A DNA stretch of 64,000 nt, from assembly GCA_005502775.1 (NCBI GenBank), contig SCNI01000006.1, forward strand, positions 1 through 64,000, given 5' to 3'. Position 1 is the stretch's first letter, and each line of letters opens with the position of its first letter. Below the pieces are notes generated by a model. The model saw only the letters and a list, made by a program, of their open reading frames with translations, was not told where the DNA came from and ran no database searches. The stretch is from Microbacteriaceae bacterium 3FA27C10. GTDB lineage: Bacteria; Actinomycetota; Actinomycetes; Actinomycetales; Microbacteriaceae. The position numbers and the translations under genes were made by a program. Below, piece by piece: positions 24,149-31,946 of the stretch.

Positions 24149-25228
24149 TCAGGTGTGGACGAGCCGCGCGACACCGATCTTGGAGTCCGCCATGCCGTAG
24201 AACACGAAGTGCTGGCCGTCGATCTCCTCGATCGCGGTGGGGAAGACGACGTTCGGCACGATGCCGCTGCGCTCTTCCTCCGTCTCGGGGGCGAGCAGGG
24301 GCTCGGCCGTGCGGGCGATCACCCGCGAGGGATCCATGGCGTCGAGCAGCATCGCACCCGCCGCGTAGTTCACCTTCTGCTGCTGCGAGAAGGCGCTGTC
24401 GATGGTGCCGGTCACGCCGTGGTGGATGAGCAGCCAGCCTTCGGGTACGCGCAGCGGTGCCGGTCCGCCGCCGATCTTGAGCTCCTCGAAGGGGAACTCG
24501 GGTCCGGCGAGAAAGCGGTGCCGGGTCCAGCGCGTGAGCTCGGCCAGATCGCGGGCCACGGCGGCGACCGGAACGTAACTGATCCAGATGCTCTGCCGCG
24601 CATCCGTCACCCCGGCCGGCAGTCGCACGCCCTCGCCGGGCTTGGTCTCGCCCAGGTCCCACATCGGCCGGTGCAGCACGGCGTAGCAGAGCTCGCCGTC
24701 GGGCGCCGCGACGGGCGTCGGGAAGAACACCGTGTCCTTGTTGTGGAACAGGCCCAGGTCGATGTCGAGCGCGTCGTCGTAGGCGAAGGTCACCGGGCCG
24801 AGCCGCCGCCAGTCGCGCACGTCGCGCGAGACCGCGATGGCCGTCCGAGGACCGAGGGGGCCGTAGGCCACGTAGGTCATGACGTGCAGGCCGAGGTCCG
24901 GGATGAACGTCACCCGCGGATCTTCCACGCCGGCATTCGAGGCGCCGCGTTCGAAGCCGCGGTCGGGAGCCAGGACGACCCCCTCCCGTTCGACGCCGAC
25001 CGGGACCCCGTCCGACACGACGACCCGGGCGAGCCCCACCCTCGAGACGTTGCCGGAGGCGACCAGCCGCGGGAGCAGGTAGAGCGAGCCGTCGGGGGCC
25101 CGGCCCGAGGCGGGGTTCAGCACCCCCTCGGCCTCGAGCTCGTCACCGGGCAGCGGCTCCATCACGATCCCGACGCGCTCGAGGCGGTAAGGGACGGTGG
25201 AGGTGGTGGTTGCGGGGGTCATGGTCAT
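24149..25228 (-). CDS. GH130-family glycoside phosphorylase/hydrolase
   Basis: A 359-residue cytoplasmic five-bladed propeller enzyme. GH130 marks are present: NPASGRAPDGSLYLLPRL near the N-terminus, SNAGVEDPRVTFIPD (the Glu-Asp-Pro-Arg catalytic region), HNKDTVFFP, IGGGPAPLRVPEGWLLIHHG and VFPTAIEEIDGQHFVFYG at the end. GH130 enzymes phosphorolyse or hydrolyse beta-mannosides, so the operon may handle mannose-containing oligosaccharides; the exact linkage is not readable. The ATG at 25228 overlaps the permease stop (ATGA); an alternative ATG at 25222 has better spacing to the AAAGG site. Confidence 0.85.
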   Translation of the reverse strand: MTMTPATTTSTVPYRLERVGIVMEPLPGDELEAEGVLNPASGRAPDGSLYLLPRLVASGNVSRVGLARVVVSDGVPVGVEREGVVLAPDRGFERGASNAGVEDPRVTFIPDLGLHVMTYVAYGPLGPRTAIAVSRDVRDWRRLGPVTFAYDDALDIDLGLFHNKDTVFFPTPVAAPDGELCYAVLHRPMWDLGETKPGEGVRLPAGVTDARQSIWISYVPVAAVARDLAELTRWTRHRFLAGPEFPFEELKIGGGPAPLRVPEGWLLIHHGVTGTIDSAFSQQQKVNYAAGAMLLDAMDPSRVIARTAEPLLAPETEEERSGIVPNVVFPTAIEEIDGQHFVFYGMADSKIGVARLVHT

Positions 25229-26154
25229 CCTTTCACTCCCGATCCGAGGTCGTTCGACACGAAGTAGCGCTGGAACACGATGAACAGCACGACCACGGGG
25301 GCCGCGAGCACCGTCGCTCCGGCGAGGATCGCGCCGAACGGGTTGTCGGTCGACGCTGCGACCGTGGAGATGTAGTTGGCGAGCGAGACCGCGAGCGGTT
25401 GCAGCGCGGCGTCCTTGGTGATGAGGAAGGGCCAGAGGAACTCGTTCCAGGGCCCGATGAAGGTCAGCAGCACGGCGGTCACGAGCGCCGGGCGCACGAG
25501 CGGCAGCGCGATGCTCCAGAGCAGCCGGATCTCGCCCGCCCCGTCGATGCGCGCCGCCTCGAACAACTCCTTCGGCAGTTGCAAGAAGTACTGCCGGAAG
25601 ATGATCACCGCCGTGGAGTTGATGGCGAACGGCAGGATCATGCCGATGTGCGTGTCGGCGAGACCGTAGTCGCGCGCGATCAGCACGTAGAGCGGAATCT
25701 GCAGCAGCTGGAACGGGATGACCTGCACCAGCAGCGCCAGCGCGAAGGTCGCTCGGGCGCCGCGCCACTTCATCATCGCGAGCGCATAGCCCACCAGCAC
25801 CCCGAACACCACCGTGCACAGCAGCACGCCGCCGGTGAAGATGCCGGAGTTCACCAGGCCGCTCACGAGGTTGATGCGCTCGTTCACGTTCACGAAGTTG
25901 TCGAACGTGAGGTTCGCCGGGTTCGGGAAGGCGCCCGCGATCGTCGGGTCCGGGCTCTTCTGCAGCGCCCCCACCACCATGTAGTAGAAGGGGAACAAGA
26001 ACACCACGGCGCCGAGGCCGAGCACCACGCCGCGCACGATGGTCTGCGTGCGCGTCCACCCGCTCACGCGGCGGTGCCGCAGGGTCCGGATGCGCGCATC
26101 CGGCGTCTCCGGGCCGCTCAGCTCGTCGTCGGTCAGGTTGGTCGTCGTAGTCAT
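25225..26154 (-). CDS. Carbohydrate ABC transporter permease (MalG type)
   Basis: A 309-residue inner-membrane permease with six membrane helices and the EAA loop ELFEAARIDGAGEIRLLWSIALPLVRPAL, which contacts the ATPase. The C-terminal helix ends in the MalG-like QRYFVSNDLGSGVKG. It pairs with the MalF-type permease encoded immediately upstream (4-base overlap) and the lipoprotein binding protein. No ATPase gene is in this operon, so it probably uses a shared MsiK-type ATPase, as is common in actinobacteria. Confidence 0.92.
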   Translation of the reverse strand: MTTTTNLTDDELSGPETPDARIRTLRHRRVSGWTRTQTIVRGVVLGLGAVVFLFPFYYMVVGALQKSPDPTIAGAFPNPANLTFDNFVNVNERINLVSGLVNSGIFTGGVLLCTVVFGVLVGYALAMMKWRGARATFALALLVQVIPFQLLQIPLYVLIARDYGLADTHIGMILPFAINSTAVIIFRQYFLQLPKELFEAARIDGAGEIRLLWSIALPLVRPALVTAVLLTFIGPWNEFLWPFLITKDAALQPLAVSLANYISTVAASTDNPFGAILAGATVLAAPVVVLFIVFQRYFVSNDLGSGVKG

Positions 26155-27119
26155 GATTCCCTCTCCCCCACGAAGCGGTTCTGCAGGAAGGCGATGATCA
26201 GCACGCCGATCACCAGCACCACGCCGATGGCCGAGGCCACGTCCGGCTGACCCTGCTGGATGCCCAGCTGGTACATCAGCAGCACCGGGGTGGCGGATGC
26301 GCCGTTCGGGCCGCCGCCGCCGGTGAGCAGGTAGGGCTCGGTGAAGAGGTTCGCCCCCGTCACCGTGGAGACCAGTAGCACCAGCAGCGTGGCCGGCCGC
26401 ACGCCCGGCACGGTCACCGAGAAGAACCGCCGGATAGCGCCCGCGCCGTCGGTGGCCGCCGATTCGTAGAGCTCCTTCGGCAGATTCTGCAGCGCGGCGA
26501 GGTAGAGCAGGATGTAGAACCCGAGCTGCTTCCAGGTGACGTAGATCGCGATCACGGGCATCGCGAGCTTGTCGTTGATGAGCCACGAGGGGTCGGGCGC
26601 GAGCGGCCCGAGAACCGTGTTCACGAGCCCGTTGCCGTTGAACAGGAACAGCCACACCGCCACCACGGCGACGCTCGCCGTGACGTAGGGCACGTAGTAG
26701 CTCACCCGCAGGAAGGTGCGCGCGTGCACCACCCTGTTGAGCGCCGAGGCGAGCAGCAGCGAGAGCACCACCGTGAGCGGCACGTTGATGAGCAGGAAGA
26801 TGCCGACATTGCCGAAGGAACGGATGACCTGCGGGTCGCTGAACGCCGCGATGTAGTTGTCGAAGCCCACGAAGGGGCGGGCTGGATTCGCGCCGGGTGC
26901 GGCGAAGAAGAAGTCGTGGAACGAAATCCAGACCGAGTACACGATCGGGAAGGCGAACACGGCGAGCACGAACACCAGGTAGGGCGAGCTGAACAGCAGC
27001 CCGAGCGGTTGGCGGCCGAGGATGCGGCGCAGGAGGGATCGCTTGGCGCGCGGCCCCGGCGCCCCGGCCCCGCCGGAGGCGGGCGCCGGGGCGCGGGGCG
27101 TCTTGACGACGGTGGTCAT
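26151..27119 (-). CDS. Carbohydrate ABC transporter permease (MalF type)
   Basis: A 322-residue permease. A basic Pro/Ala-rich N-terminus is followed by six membrane helices, with the family start LLFSSPYLVFVLAVFAFPIV and the EAA loop ELYESAATDGAGAIRRFF. It forms the translocation pore with the downstream MalG-type subunit. The ATG at 27119 is 4 bases after the binding-protein stop. The two permease genes overlap by 4 bases. Confidence 0.92.
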   Translation of the reverse strand: MTTVVKTPRAPAPASGGAGAPGPRAKRSLLRRILGRQPLGLLFSSPYLVFVLAVFAFPIVYSVWISFHDFFFAAPGANPARPFVGFDNYIAAFSDPQVIRSFGNVGIFLLINVPLTVVLSLLLASALNRVVHARTFLRVSYYVPYVTASVAVVAVWLFLFNGNGLVNTVLGPLAPDPSWLINDKLAMPVIAIYVTWKQLGFYILLYLAALQNLPKELYESAATDGAGAIRRFFSVTVPGVRPATLLVLLVSTVTGANLFTEPYLLTGGGGPNGASATPVLLMYQLGIQQGQPDVASAIGVVLVIGVLIIAFLQNRFVGERES

Positions 27120-27123
27120 CGCT

Positions 27124-28428
27124 CTACGGCTTCGAGGCCAGGTCGTCGATCTTGGCGGCCGCATCCGACAGGGCCTGGTTCACGTCGCCCTGGCCGAAGA
27201 TCACGGCCTGGCTCCAGGCATCCCGGAACGCCTGCATCTCCTGCACGGTGTTCGGACCCGAGGGCACCTCGACCGTGCGGCTGGCCTGGTCGCCGAAGGC
27301 CACGTAGTCCGGGTTCGCCGCGAAGTACGACGCGTAGACGGTGGGAAGGTCCTTGCGCAGGGGCATCTGCCCGGTGGCCTCGAGGAACTTGCCGTCCTGC
27401 TCCTGACTGGTGGCGAACTTCAGCACGTCCCAGGCCGTGCCCTTGTTCTGGCAGGCACTGAACAGGCCGATGTTCTTGGCATCGCTGAAGGTCCAGATGT
27501 CGGAGGCCTTCGTGGCCGTGGGCGTGGGCACCGGAACGGAGCCGAAGTTCACGTTCTTGTAGACCGAGATGGCCCACGGGCCCACGATGGCCATGGCGGC
27601 CTTGCCGTCGGCGAAGGCGTCACCCTGGTACTGCTCCTGCCCCGCGAGCTTCTGGTCGTACAGGCTGCGCCAGAACGAGGCCACCTTGTCGCCGTTGTCA
27701 TCGGCGAAGGTCGCCTTGCCGTCCTTGACGAGCGGTGTGCCGCCCGAAGCCGCCGCATACAGCGGCATGAAGTCGAACTGCATCTGGAAGAACTCGCTCG
27801 TCGGCGCGGGCTGGATGGCGTACTGCGAGACGCCCGCGGCCACGAGGGCCTTCGACGTCGCGAGGAAGTCGTCGTAGGTCGACAGCTTCGGGTTCTCGGG
27901 GTCGAGACCGGCCTTCGCGAACAGATCCTTGTTATAGAAGATCACCACGGGGTTCGACTTCCACGGCATCTGGAAGTAGTGCCCGTCGGCGTTCTGGTAC
28001 TGCTTCGCGATGTCGCCGGAGCGCGACTCGATGTAGGAGGCGCCGTCGGGGAAGCTCGACAGGTCGACGAGGCCGCCCTGCTTCTCGAACTGGCCCACGG
28101 CGCTCGGGGCGGTGTTCAACACGAGGCAGGGCGCGTTGCCGGCGGTGATGGCGGCGCCGATCACCTCTTCGCTCGACTTGCCGGCGGGGATCTCCTGCGC
28201 GGTGATCTGCTGATCAGGGTTGGCCGCGTTCCAGGCCTCGACCATCTGCTTGCCCCAGGTCACCTCGGCGGCGTTGTTGGAGTACCAGATGGTGATGGGG
28301 CCTTTGGCGGTGAGGTCGGTCGAGGTCGCTCCTTGGCCTGAGCAGGCGGCGAGGGCGAGCCCGGCGACGGCGGTCAGGGCGACCGCCATGATGCTGCGCT
28401 TCGTCCTCTTCACTGAGGGTTTCTGCAC
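27124..28428 (-). CDS. Sugar ABC transporter substrate-binding lipoprotein
   Basis: A 434-residue extracytoplasmic solute-binding protein of family 1. The signal peptide ends in the lipobox LALAACSG, with the lipidated Cys at residue 29. The mature part starts with ITIWYSNNAAEVTWGKQMVEA and has the periplasmic-binding fold pattern (YFQMPWKSNPVVIFYNKDLF, GKAAMAIVGPWAI). It captures the oligosaccharide for the two permeases. The GTG at 28428 follows an AAAGGAG site with a 7-base spacing. It is transcribed 40 bases after the LacI gene. Confidence 0.92.
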   Translation of the reverse strand: MQKPSVKRTKRSIMAVALTAVAGLALAACSGQGATSTDLTAKGPITIWYSNNAAEVTWGKQMVEAWNAANPDQQITAQEIPAGKSSEEVIGAAITAGNAPCLVLNTAPSAVGQFEKQGGLVDLSSFPDGASYIESRSGDIAKQYQNADGHYFQMPWKSNPVVIFYNKDLFAKAGLDPENPKLSTYDDFLATSKALVAAGVSQYAIQPAPTSEFFQMQFDFMPLYAAASGGTPLVKDGKATFADDNGDKVASFWRSLYDQKLAGQEQYQGDAFADGKAAMAIVGPWAISVYKNVNFGSVPVPTPTATKASDIWTFSDAKNIGLFSACQNKGTAWDVLKFATSQEQDGKFLEATGQMPLRKDLPTVYASYFAANPDYVAFGDQASRTVEVPSGPNTVQEMQAFRDAWSQAVIFGQGDVNQALSDAAAKIDDLASKP

Positions 28429-28468
28429 GGTAGTGCTCCTTTCGGTGGCGGCCCGTGGCCGCGGGTTG

Positions 28469-29548
28469 TCAGGCCGTGGCGCGAGTGCGCACGGGCCCGG
28501 TCGAGGCGCGCACGACGACGTGCGCGGGTTCGAGTTCGATGTCGTCGGCGTGGCCTTCGGCCAGCAGGCGAAGCAGCATGCGGGCCGCCGACTCGCCCCA
28601 GCTGAGCGGATCGGTGCGCACGGAGGTGAGCGAGGGATATACGTAGCGGGCGAGCTCGGAGTCGTCGAAGCCCGCGACGGAGAGATCGTCGGGCACCCGC
28701 AGACCGCGTTCGTGCGCGATGCCGATGCCGGCGATGGCCATCGGATCGTTGCCGTAGACGATGGCGGTCGGCGCATCCGCGAGGGCGAGCAGGCGATCGG
28801 TGGCGGATGCCCCGGCTGCAGCCGTGAAGTCGGTCTCGAGGACGAGATCGCTCGCGACGCCCGCGGCATCCAGAGTCCTCGCGAAGGCCTCACCGCGGCG
28901 GGTGGCGTGCTGCATCCGCCGCGGGCCGGTCACGTGGGCGATCCGACGGTGGCCCAGGTCGAGGAGATGCTGAGCGAGAGCGGCCACGCCCTCGGTGTCG
29001 TCGAGCACGACAGCGGGAAAGGGCGACGGCCCGGTGAGGGAGGGGTCCGCGGATTCCTGCGCGCGCGACGTCGCAGGGCGGCCGAGCGTGACCGCGGGCA
29101 TCCCGAGCTCCTGCAGCAGGGCGAGGCGCGGGTCGTCGTGCCGCAGGTCGGTGAGGAACACCCCGTCGACGCGCGCGTCGGCCGCGAGGGTGCGGTACAC
29201 GGTGGCCTCGTGCTGCTCATCCGACACCACGCTCAGCACGAGCGCCCGGCCCTCGGTGGTCAGCACACGCTCGACGCCGGCGATGAACGAGGGAAAGAAG
29301 GGGTCGGCGCCGAGGATCTCTGGGTCACGGGCGATCACGAGGCCGAAGGCGTACGAGGTGCGGGTGGACAGCGAGCGGGCGCTCACACTCGGGCGGTAGT
29401 CGAGCTCGCGGGCGACGGCGAGGATGCGATCGCGTGTCTCGGCGGAAACCCCCGGTCGGTCGTTGAGCGCGAAGGAGACAAGTCCCTTGCTCACGCCCGC
29501 GACCCTGGCCACGTCGTTGATGGTCGCCTTGCGCTTCATCGTCGCCAT
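28469..29548 (-). CDS. LacI-family repressor of the carbohydrate operon
   Basis: A 359-residue regulator. The N-terminal HTH is ATINDVARVAGVSKGLVSFAL, with the hinge helix YRPSVSARSLS (about 50-60); the rest is the sugar-binding domain (FGLVIARDPEILGADPFFPS, VYGNDPMAIAGIGIA, AGFDDSELARYVYPSLTSV). It is the first gene of the operon and its promoter holds two near-identical palindromes, so it most likely autoregulates and controls the importer and glycosidase genes with sugar as inducer. ATG at 29548, with an alternative at 29539. Confidence 0.93.
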   Translation of the reverse strand: MATMKRKATINDVARVAGVSKGLVSFALNDRPGVSAETRDRILAVARELDYRPSVSARSLSTRTSYAFGLVIARDPEILGADPFFPSFIAGVERVLTTEGRALVLSVVSDEQHEATVYRTLAADARVDGVFLTDLRHDDPRLALLQELGMPAVTLGRPATSRAQESADPSLTGPSPFPAVVLDDTEGVAALAQHLLDLGHRRIAHVTGPRRMQHATRRGEAFARTLDAAGVASDLVLETDFTAAAGASATDRLLALADAPTAIVYGNDPMAIAGIGIAHERGLRVPDDLSVAGFDDSELARYVYPSLTSVRTDPLSWGESAARMLLRLLAEGHADDIELEPAHVVVRASTGPVRTRATA

Positions 29549-29596
29549 GCGGCACCTCGCCTACTCGTCTTCGAGAGCTCGCCACCAAGAGACGAA

Positions 29597-29631
29597 CTGA
29601 ACCGGTTTAGAACGAAACTATACCGGTTCAG
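29597..29631. promoter_or_regulatory. Paired LacI operators and promoter
   Basis: CTGAACCGGTTTAG (29597-29610) and CTATACCGGTTCAG (29618-29631) are two copies of a CTGAACCGGTTCAG-like palindrome, with centres 21 bp apart (two helical turns). A minus-strand -10-like TATAGT (29617-29622) lies inside the second site, so repressor binding would cover the promoter of the whole lacI-to-glycosidase operon. Both sites are seen directly; the regulator assignment follows from LacI-family operators and adjacency. Confidence 0.88.
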
Positions 29632-29790
29632 CCTCCCCCGCAAGGGGGACATCGAGGCCAATTCCTCCGGACACTCCGGCGTGCCACCCTGGGAAATCGC
29701 CCGGTGCGTTGATAATTCCGTCGGTTAGGATCGACCGTCGAGCGGGGATCATACCGCTGTGACGCCCTTTCCCCTCACGAAGGACTGCAT

Positions 29791-31077
29791 TTGGACGAGA
29801 TCGCCCGACGCCCGCGTCCGCACAGCAGCGGGCCCATCCGCCACGGTCGACTCCACACGCCGTCGCCGGTCGGCGCGGTCGTCAAGGGCCTCGCCATCGT
29901 CGTGGCCGTCGCCCTCGTGAGCGTCGGCACCGTAGCGGCCTACGCGGTCACGAGCGTCACCTCGAACTTCAGCGCCAACGCCGTCGACATCAGCGGCGGC
30001 ACCGGCGCTCCCGCCGCTCCCCCGCTGCTGGGCGCCTTCGAGGGCGGCTTCAACCTGATGGTGGTCGGCACCGACAACGACCCGAACCAGGGAACGAGCT
30101 TCGGCGAGCGCGACGCCACGCTCAACGACGTGAACATCCTTCTGCACGTCTCGGCCGACCACAAGAACGCGGTCGTCGTGAGCTTTCCGCGCGACCTCGT
30201 GATCGCGCATCCCGAGTGCAAAGACCCGAGCACGGGCGCCACGTACGACGCCATGAGCGCCCAACCGCTCAACACCGCCTGGGGCCGCGGTGGTCTCGCC
30301 TGTGTCACGGCGACCATCTCGAACCTCACCGGCCTCAACATCCAGTACGCCGCCGCCACGTCGTTCAACGGCGTGATCGAGATGACCAACGCGGTGGGCG
30401 GCGTTCCGGTGTGTCTCGTCGAGCCCATCACCGACGCCGACTCCGGCCTCGACCTCCCCGCCGGAACGAGCGTGATCGAGGGCCAGATGGCGCTCGCCTT
30501 CCTCCGCAACCGGCACGGCGTGGGCGACGGCAGCGACCTCTCGCGCATCGCCTCGCAGCAGCAGTACCTCTCCTCGCTCATCCGTACGATGAAGAGCGCG
30601 AACACCCTCACCGACATCACGAAGCTCTACGGCCTCGCGCAGGCGGCGTCGCAGAACATCGTTCCCTCGAAGTCGCTCGCGAGCCCGGATGCGATGGTGT
30701 CGCTCGCCCTCACGCTCAAAGACGTGAACCTCAACAACATCGTGTTCGTGCAGTACCCCGCGGCCGCGTGGAGCGTCGACCCGAACAAGGTCGCGCCCGT
30801 GCAGAGCACCGCCGACGCACTGTTCGCCAGCATCCTCGCCGACCAGCCGTTCACGTTGCCCGACGACGCCACCGGAACCGGCTCGACGCTCGTGACTCCC
30901 GCGCCGACCGACCCGGCGGCCGCTCCGACCGAGACGACGGCTCCCACCACCGATCCGAACGCCACGACTCCGGCCACCACGGCGCCGACGAGCGAGGCGA
31001 CGGCCCCCGAGGTCATCTCCGGGCTCAAGGGCCAGACGGCGGAACAGCAGACCTGCGCCAACGCCTTCTCCGGCTAG
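29791..31077 (+). CDS. LytR-CpsA-Psr family cell-wall polymer ligase
   Basis: A 428-residue membrane-anchored protein of the LCP family, whose members attach polyprenyl-linked glycopolymers to peptidoglycan. A cytoplasmic N-terminus, one membrane helix (about 30-52) and an extracellular LCP domain are visible, including NDVNILLHVS, VSFPRDLVI with the key Arg, LNTAWGRGG and LAFLRNRHG. The C-terminal 75 residues are a Thr/Pro-rich wall-spanning tail. The start is TTG at 29791, after a GAAGGA site; no in-frame ATG or GTG fits better. Confidence 0.92.
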   Translation: MDEIARRPRPHSSGPIRHGRLHTPSPVGAVVKGLAIVVAVALVSVGTVAAYAVTSVTSNFSANAVDISGGTGAPAAPPLLGAFEGGFNLMVVGTDNDPNQGTSFGERDATLNDVNILLHVSADHKNAVVVSFPRDLVIAHPECKDPSTGATYDAMSAQPLNTAWGRGGLACVTATISNLTGLNIQYAAATSFNGVIEMTNAVGGVPVCLVEPITDADSGLDLPAGTSVIEGQMALAFLRNRHGVGDGSDLSRIASQQQYLSSLIRTMKSANTLTDITKLYGLAQAASQNIVPSKSLASPDAMVSLALTLKDVNLNNIVFVQYPAAAWSVDPNKVAPVQSTADALFASILADQPFTLPDDATGTGSTLVTPAPTDPAAAPTETTAPTTDPNATTPATTAPTSEATAPEVISGLKGQTAEQQTCANAFSG

Positions 31078-31214
31078 GCGACGCCGTCGCATCGGCGGCG
31101 GATCGGCATCCCGGTCCCCCGTCCCGGTGCGCAGCCCGAGATCGTCCCGCGGTACCACGCGGATGATGCCGGGGTGCGATCCGCGGCGCGCTCGTGATTC
31201 GTAGCGTTGAGGGT

Positions 31215-31631
31215 ATGACAAACACCACCGCCCCCCTCACCGACGGCCCGGCCGACGCCGGCACTCCCACCGCGGCCACCGACGACACCGCCGCGTTCGG
31301 CCAGCCGACGGATGCACACGCCTCCGCCTCGATTCCCGCCTACCCGGCCGCCCCTCAGCAGGCCTACGCCCCCTACCCACCGCAGCCCAAGACGAACACC
31401 CTAGGCATCATCACGCTCGTCCTCGGCGTGCTCGGCTTCGGCATCGTGCCCGTGGTCACCGGGCACATCGCCCTGAGCCAGATCAAGAACCGCGGCGAGG
31501 ACGGCCGCGGCCTCACCCTCGCCGGCCTCATCCTCGGCTACGTGACCCTGGCCGGCTGGCTCGCCGTCGCCTTCTTCTGGATCGCGGCCGCCGGTCTCGC
31601 CGTCATCGCCTCGGTGACCGGCGCCCGCTGA
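31215..31631 (+). CDS. DUF4190 domain membrane protein
   Basis: A 138-residue protein. The first 60 residues are Ala/Pro/Tyr-rich and disordered; two membrane helices follow, with the DUF4190 pattern TNTLGIITLVLGVLG, then HIALSQIKNRGEDGRGLTLA and a second helix. The conserved basic loop between the helices is the family mark. Function is unknown. ATG at 31215 chosen after a TTGAGGG site. Confidence 0.85.
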   Translation: MTNTTAPLTDGPADAGTPTAATDDTAAFGQPTDAHASASIPAYPAAPQQAYAPYPPQPKTNTLGIITLVLGVLGFGIVPVVTGHIALSQIKNRGEDGRGLTLAGLILGYVTLAGWLAVAFFWIAAAGLAVIASVTGAR

Positions 31632-31881
31632 CCCGCGGCCGCAGCGTTCGCACCGCGCCGTTGACGGCGGGCGTCAGCTGCTGCGCGAGCTCGACGACTA
31701 CCTCCCGCTCGCTGCGGCCGTCGCCTCCGTGCCCGACTCCGCGGGCACGACCATCGCCGGCGTGCCCGTCACGATCGGCGAGCTCCACGCCCGCGTCACG
31801 GCAGCAGGCTGGCGCGTGGTGGCCTGGCAGTTCGACGCCGCCGGCACGAGCACGCCGCTGTCGGCCTTCCGCCGCGAATAG
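31618..31881 (+). pseudogene. Coding-like fragment without a standard start
   Basis: A frame from the stop at 31615-31617 to TAG at 31879-31881 reads as genuine protein (LLRELDDYLPLAAAVASVP, then VPVTIGELHARVTAAGWRVV and FDAAGTSTPLSAFRRE) with strong third-position GC. It has no ATG, GTG or TTG before the conserved-looking part; the nearest candidates are CTG codons at 31678 and 31681. It is either a truncated gene remnant or a short gene using a rare start. The only coding-like sequence in the 311-base space between DUF4190 and DUF2207 is this fragment. Confidence 0.4.
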
Positions 31882-31930
31882 CCGGCACTTCGGTCCGACA
31901 CGACGATCACTCCGTCAAGCCCCGTCTGAT

Positions 31931-31946
31931 CTGACGCGAGCGTCAG
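31931..31946. terminator. Short palindrome at the DUF2207 stop
   Basis: CTGACGC-GA-GCGTCAG is a perfect 7-base inverted repeat that overlaps the stop codon of the minus-strand DUF2207 gene and could end its transcript. The 2-base loop is too tight to form fully, so the effective stem is shorter. Confidence 0.35.

Noticed and set aside
31147-31160. T-box-like GTGGTACCGCGG motif on the minus strand
   Set aside because: It lies after the LytR-CpsA-Psr gene with no minus-strand tRNA-synthetase or amino-acid gene downstream and no specifier hairpin; a chance match.
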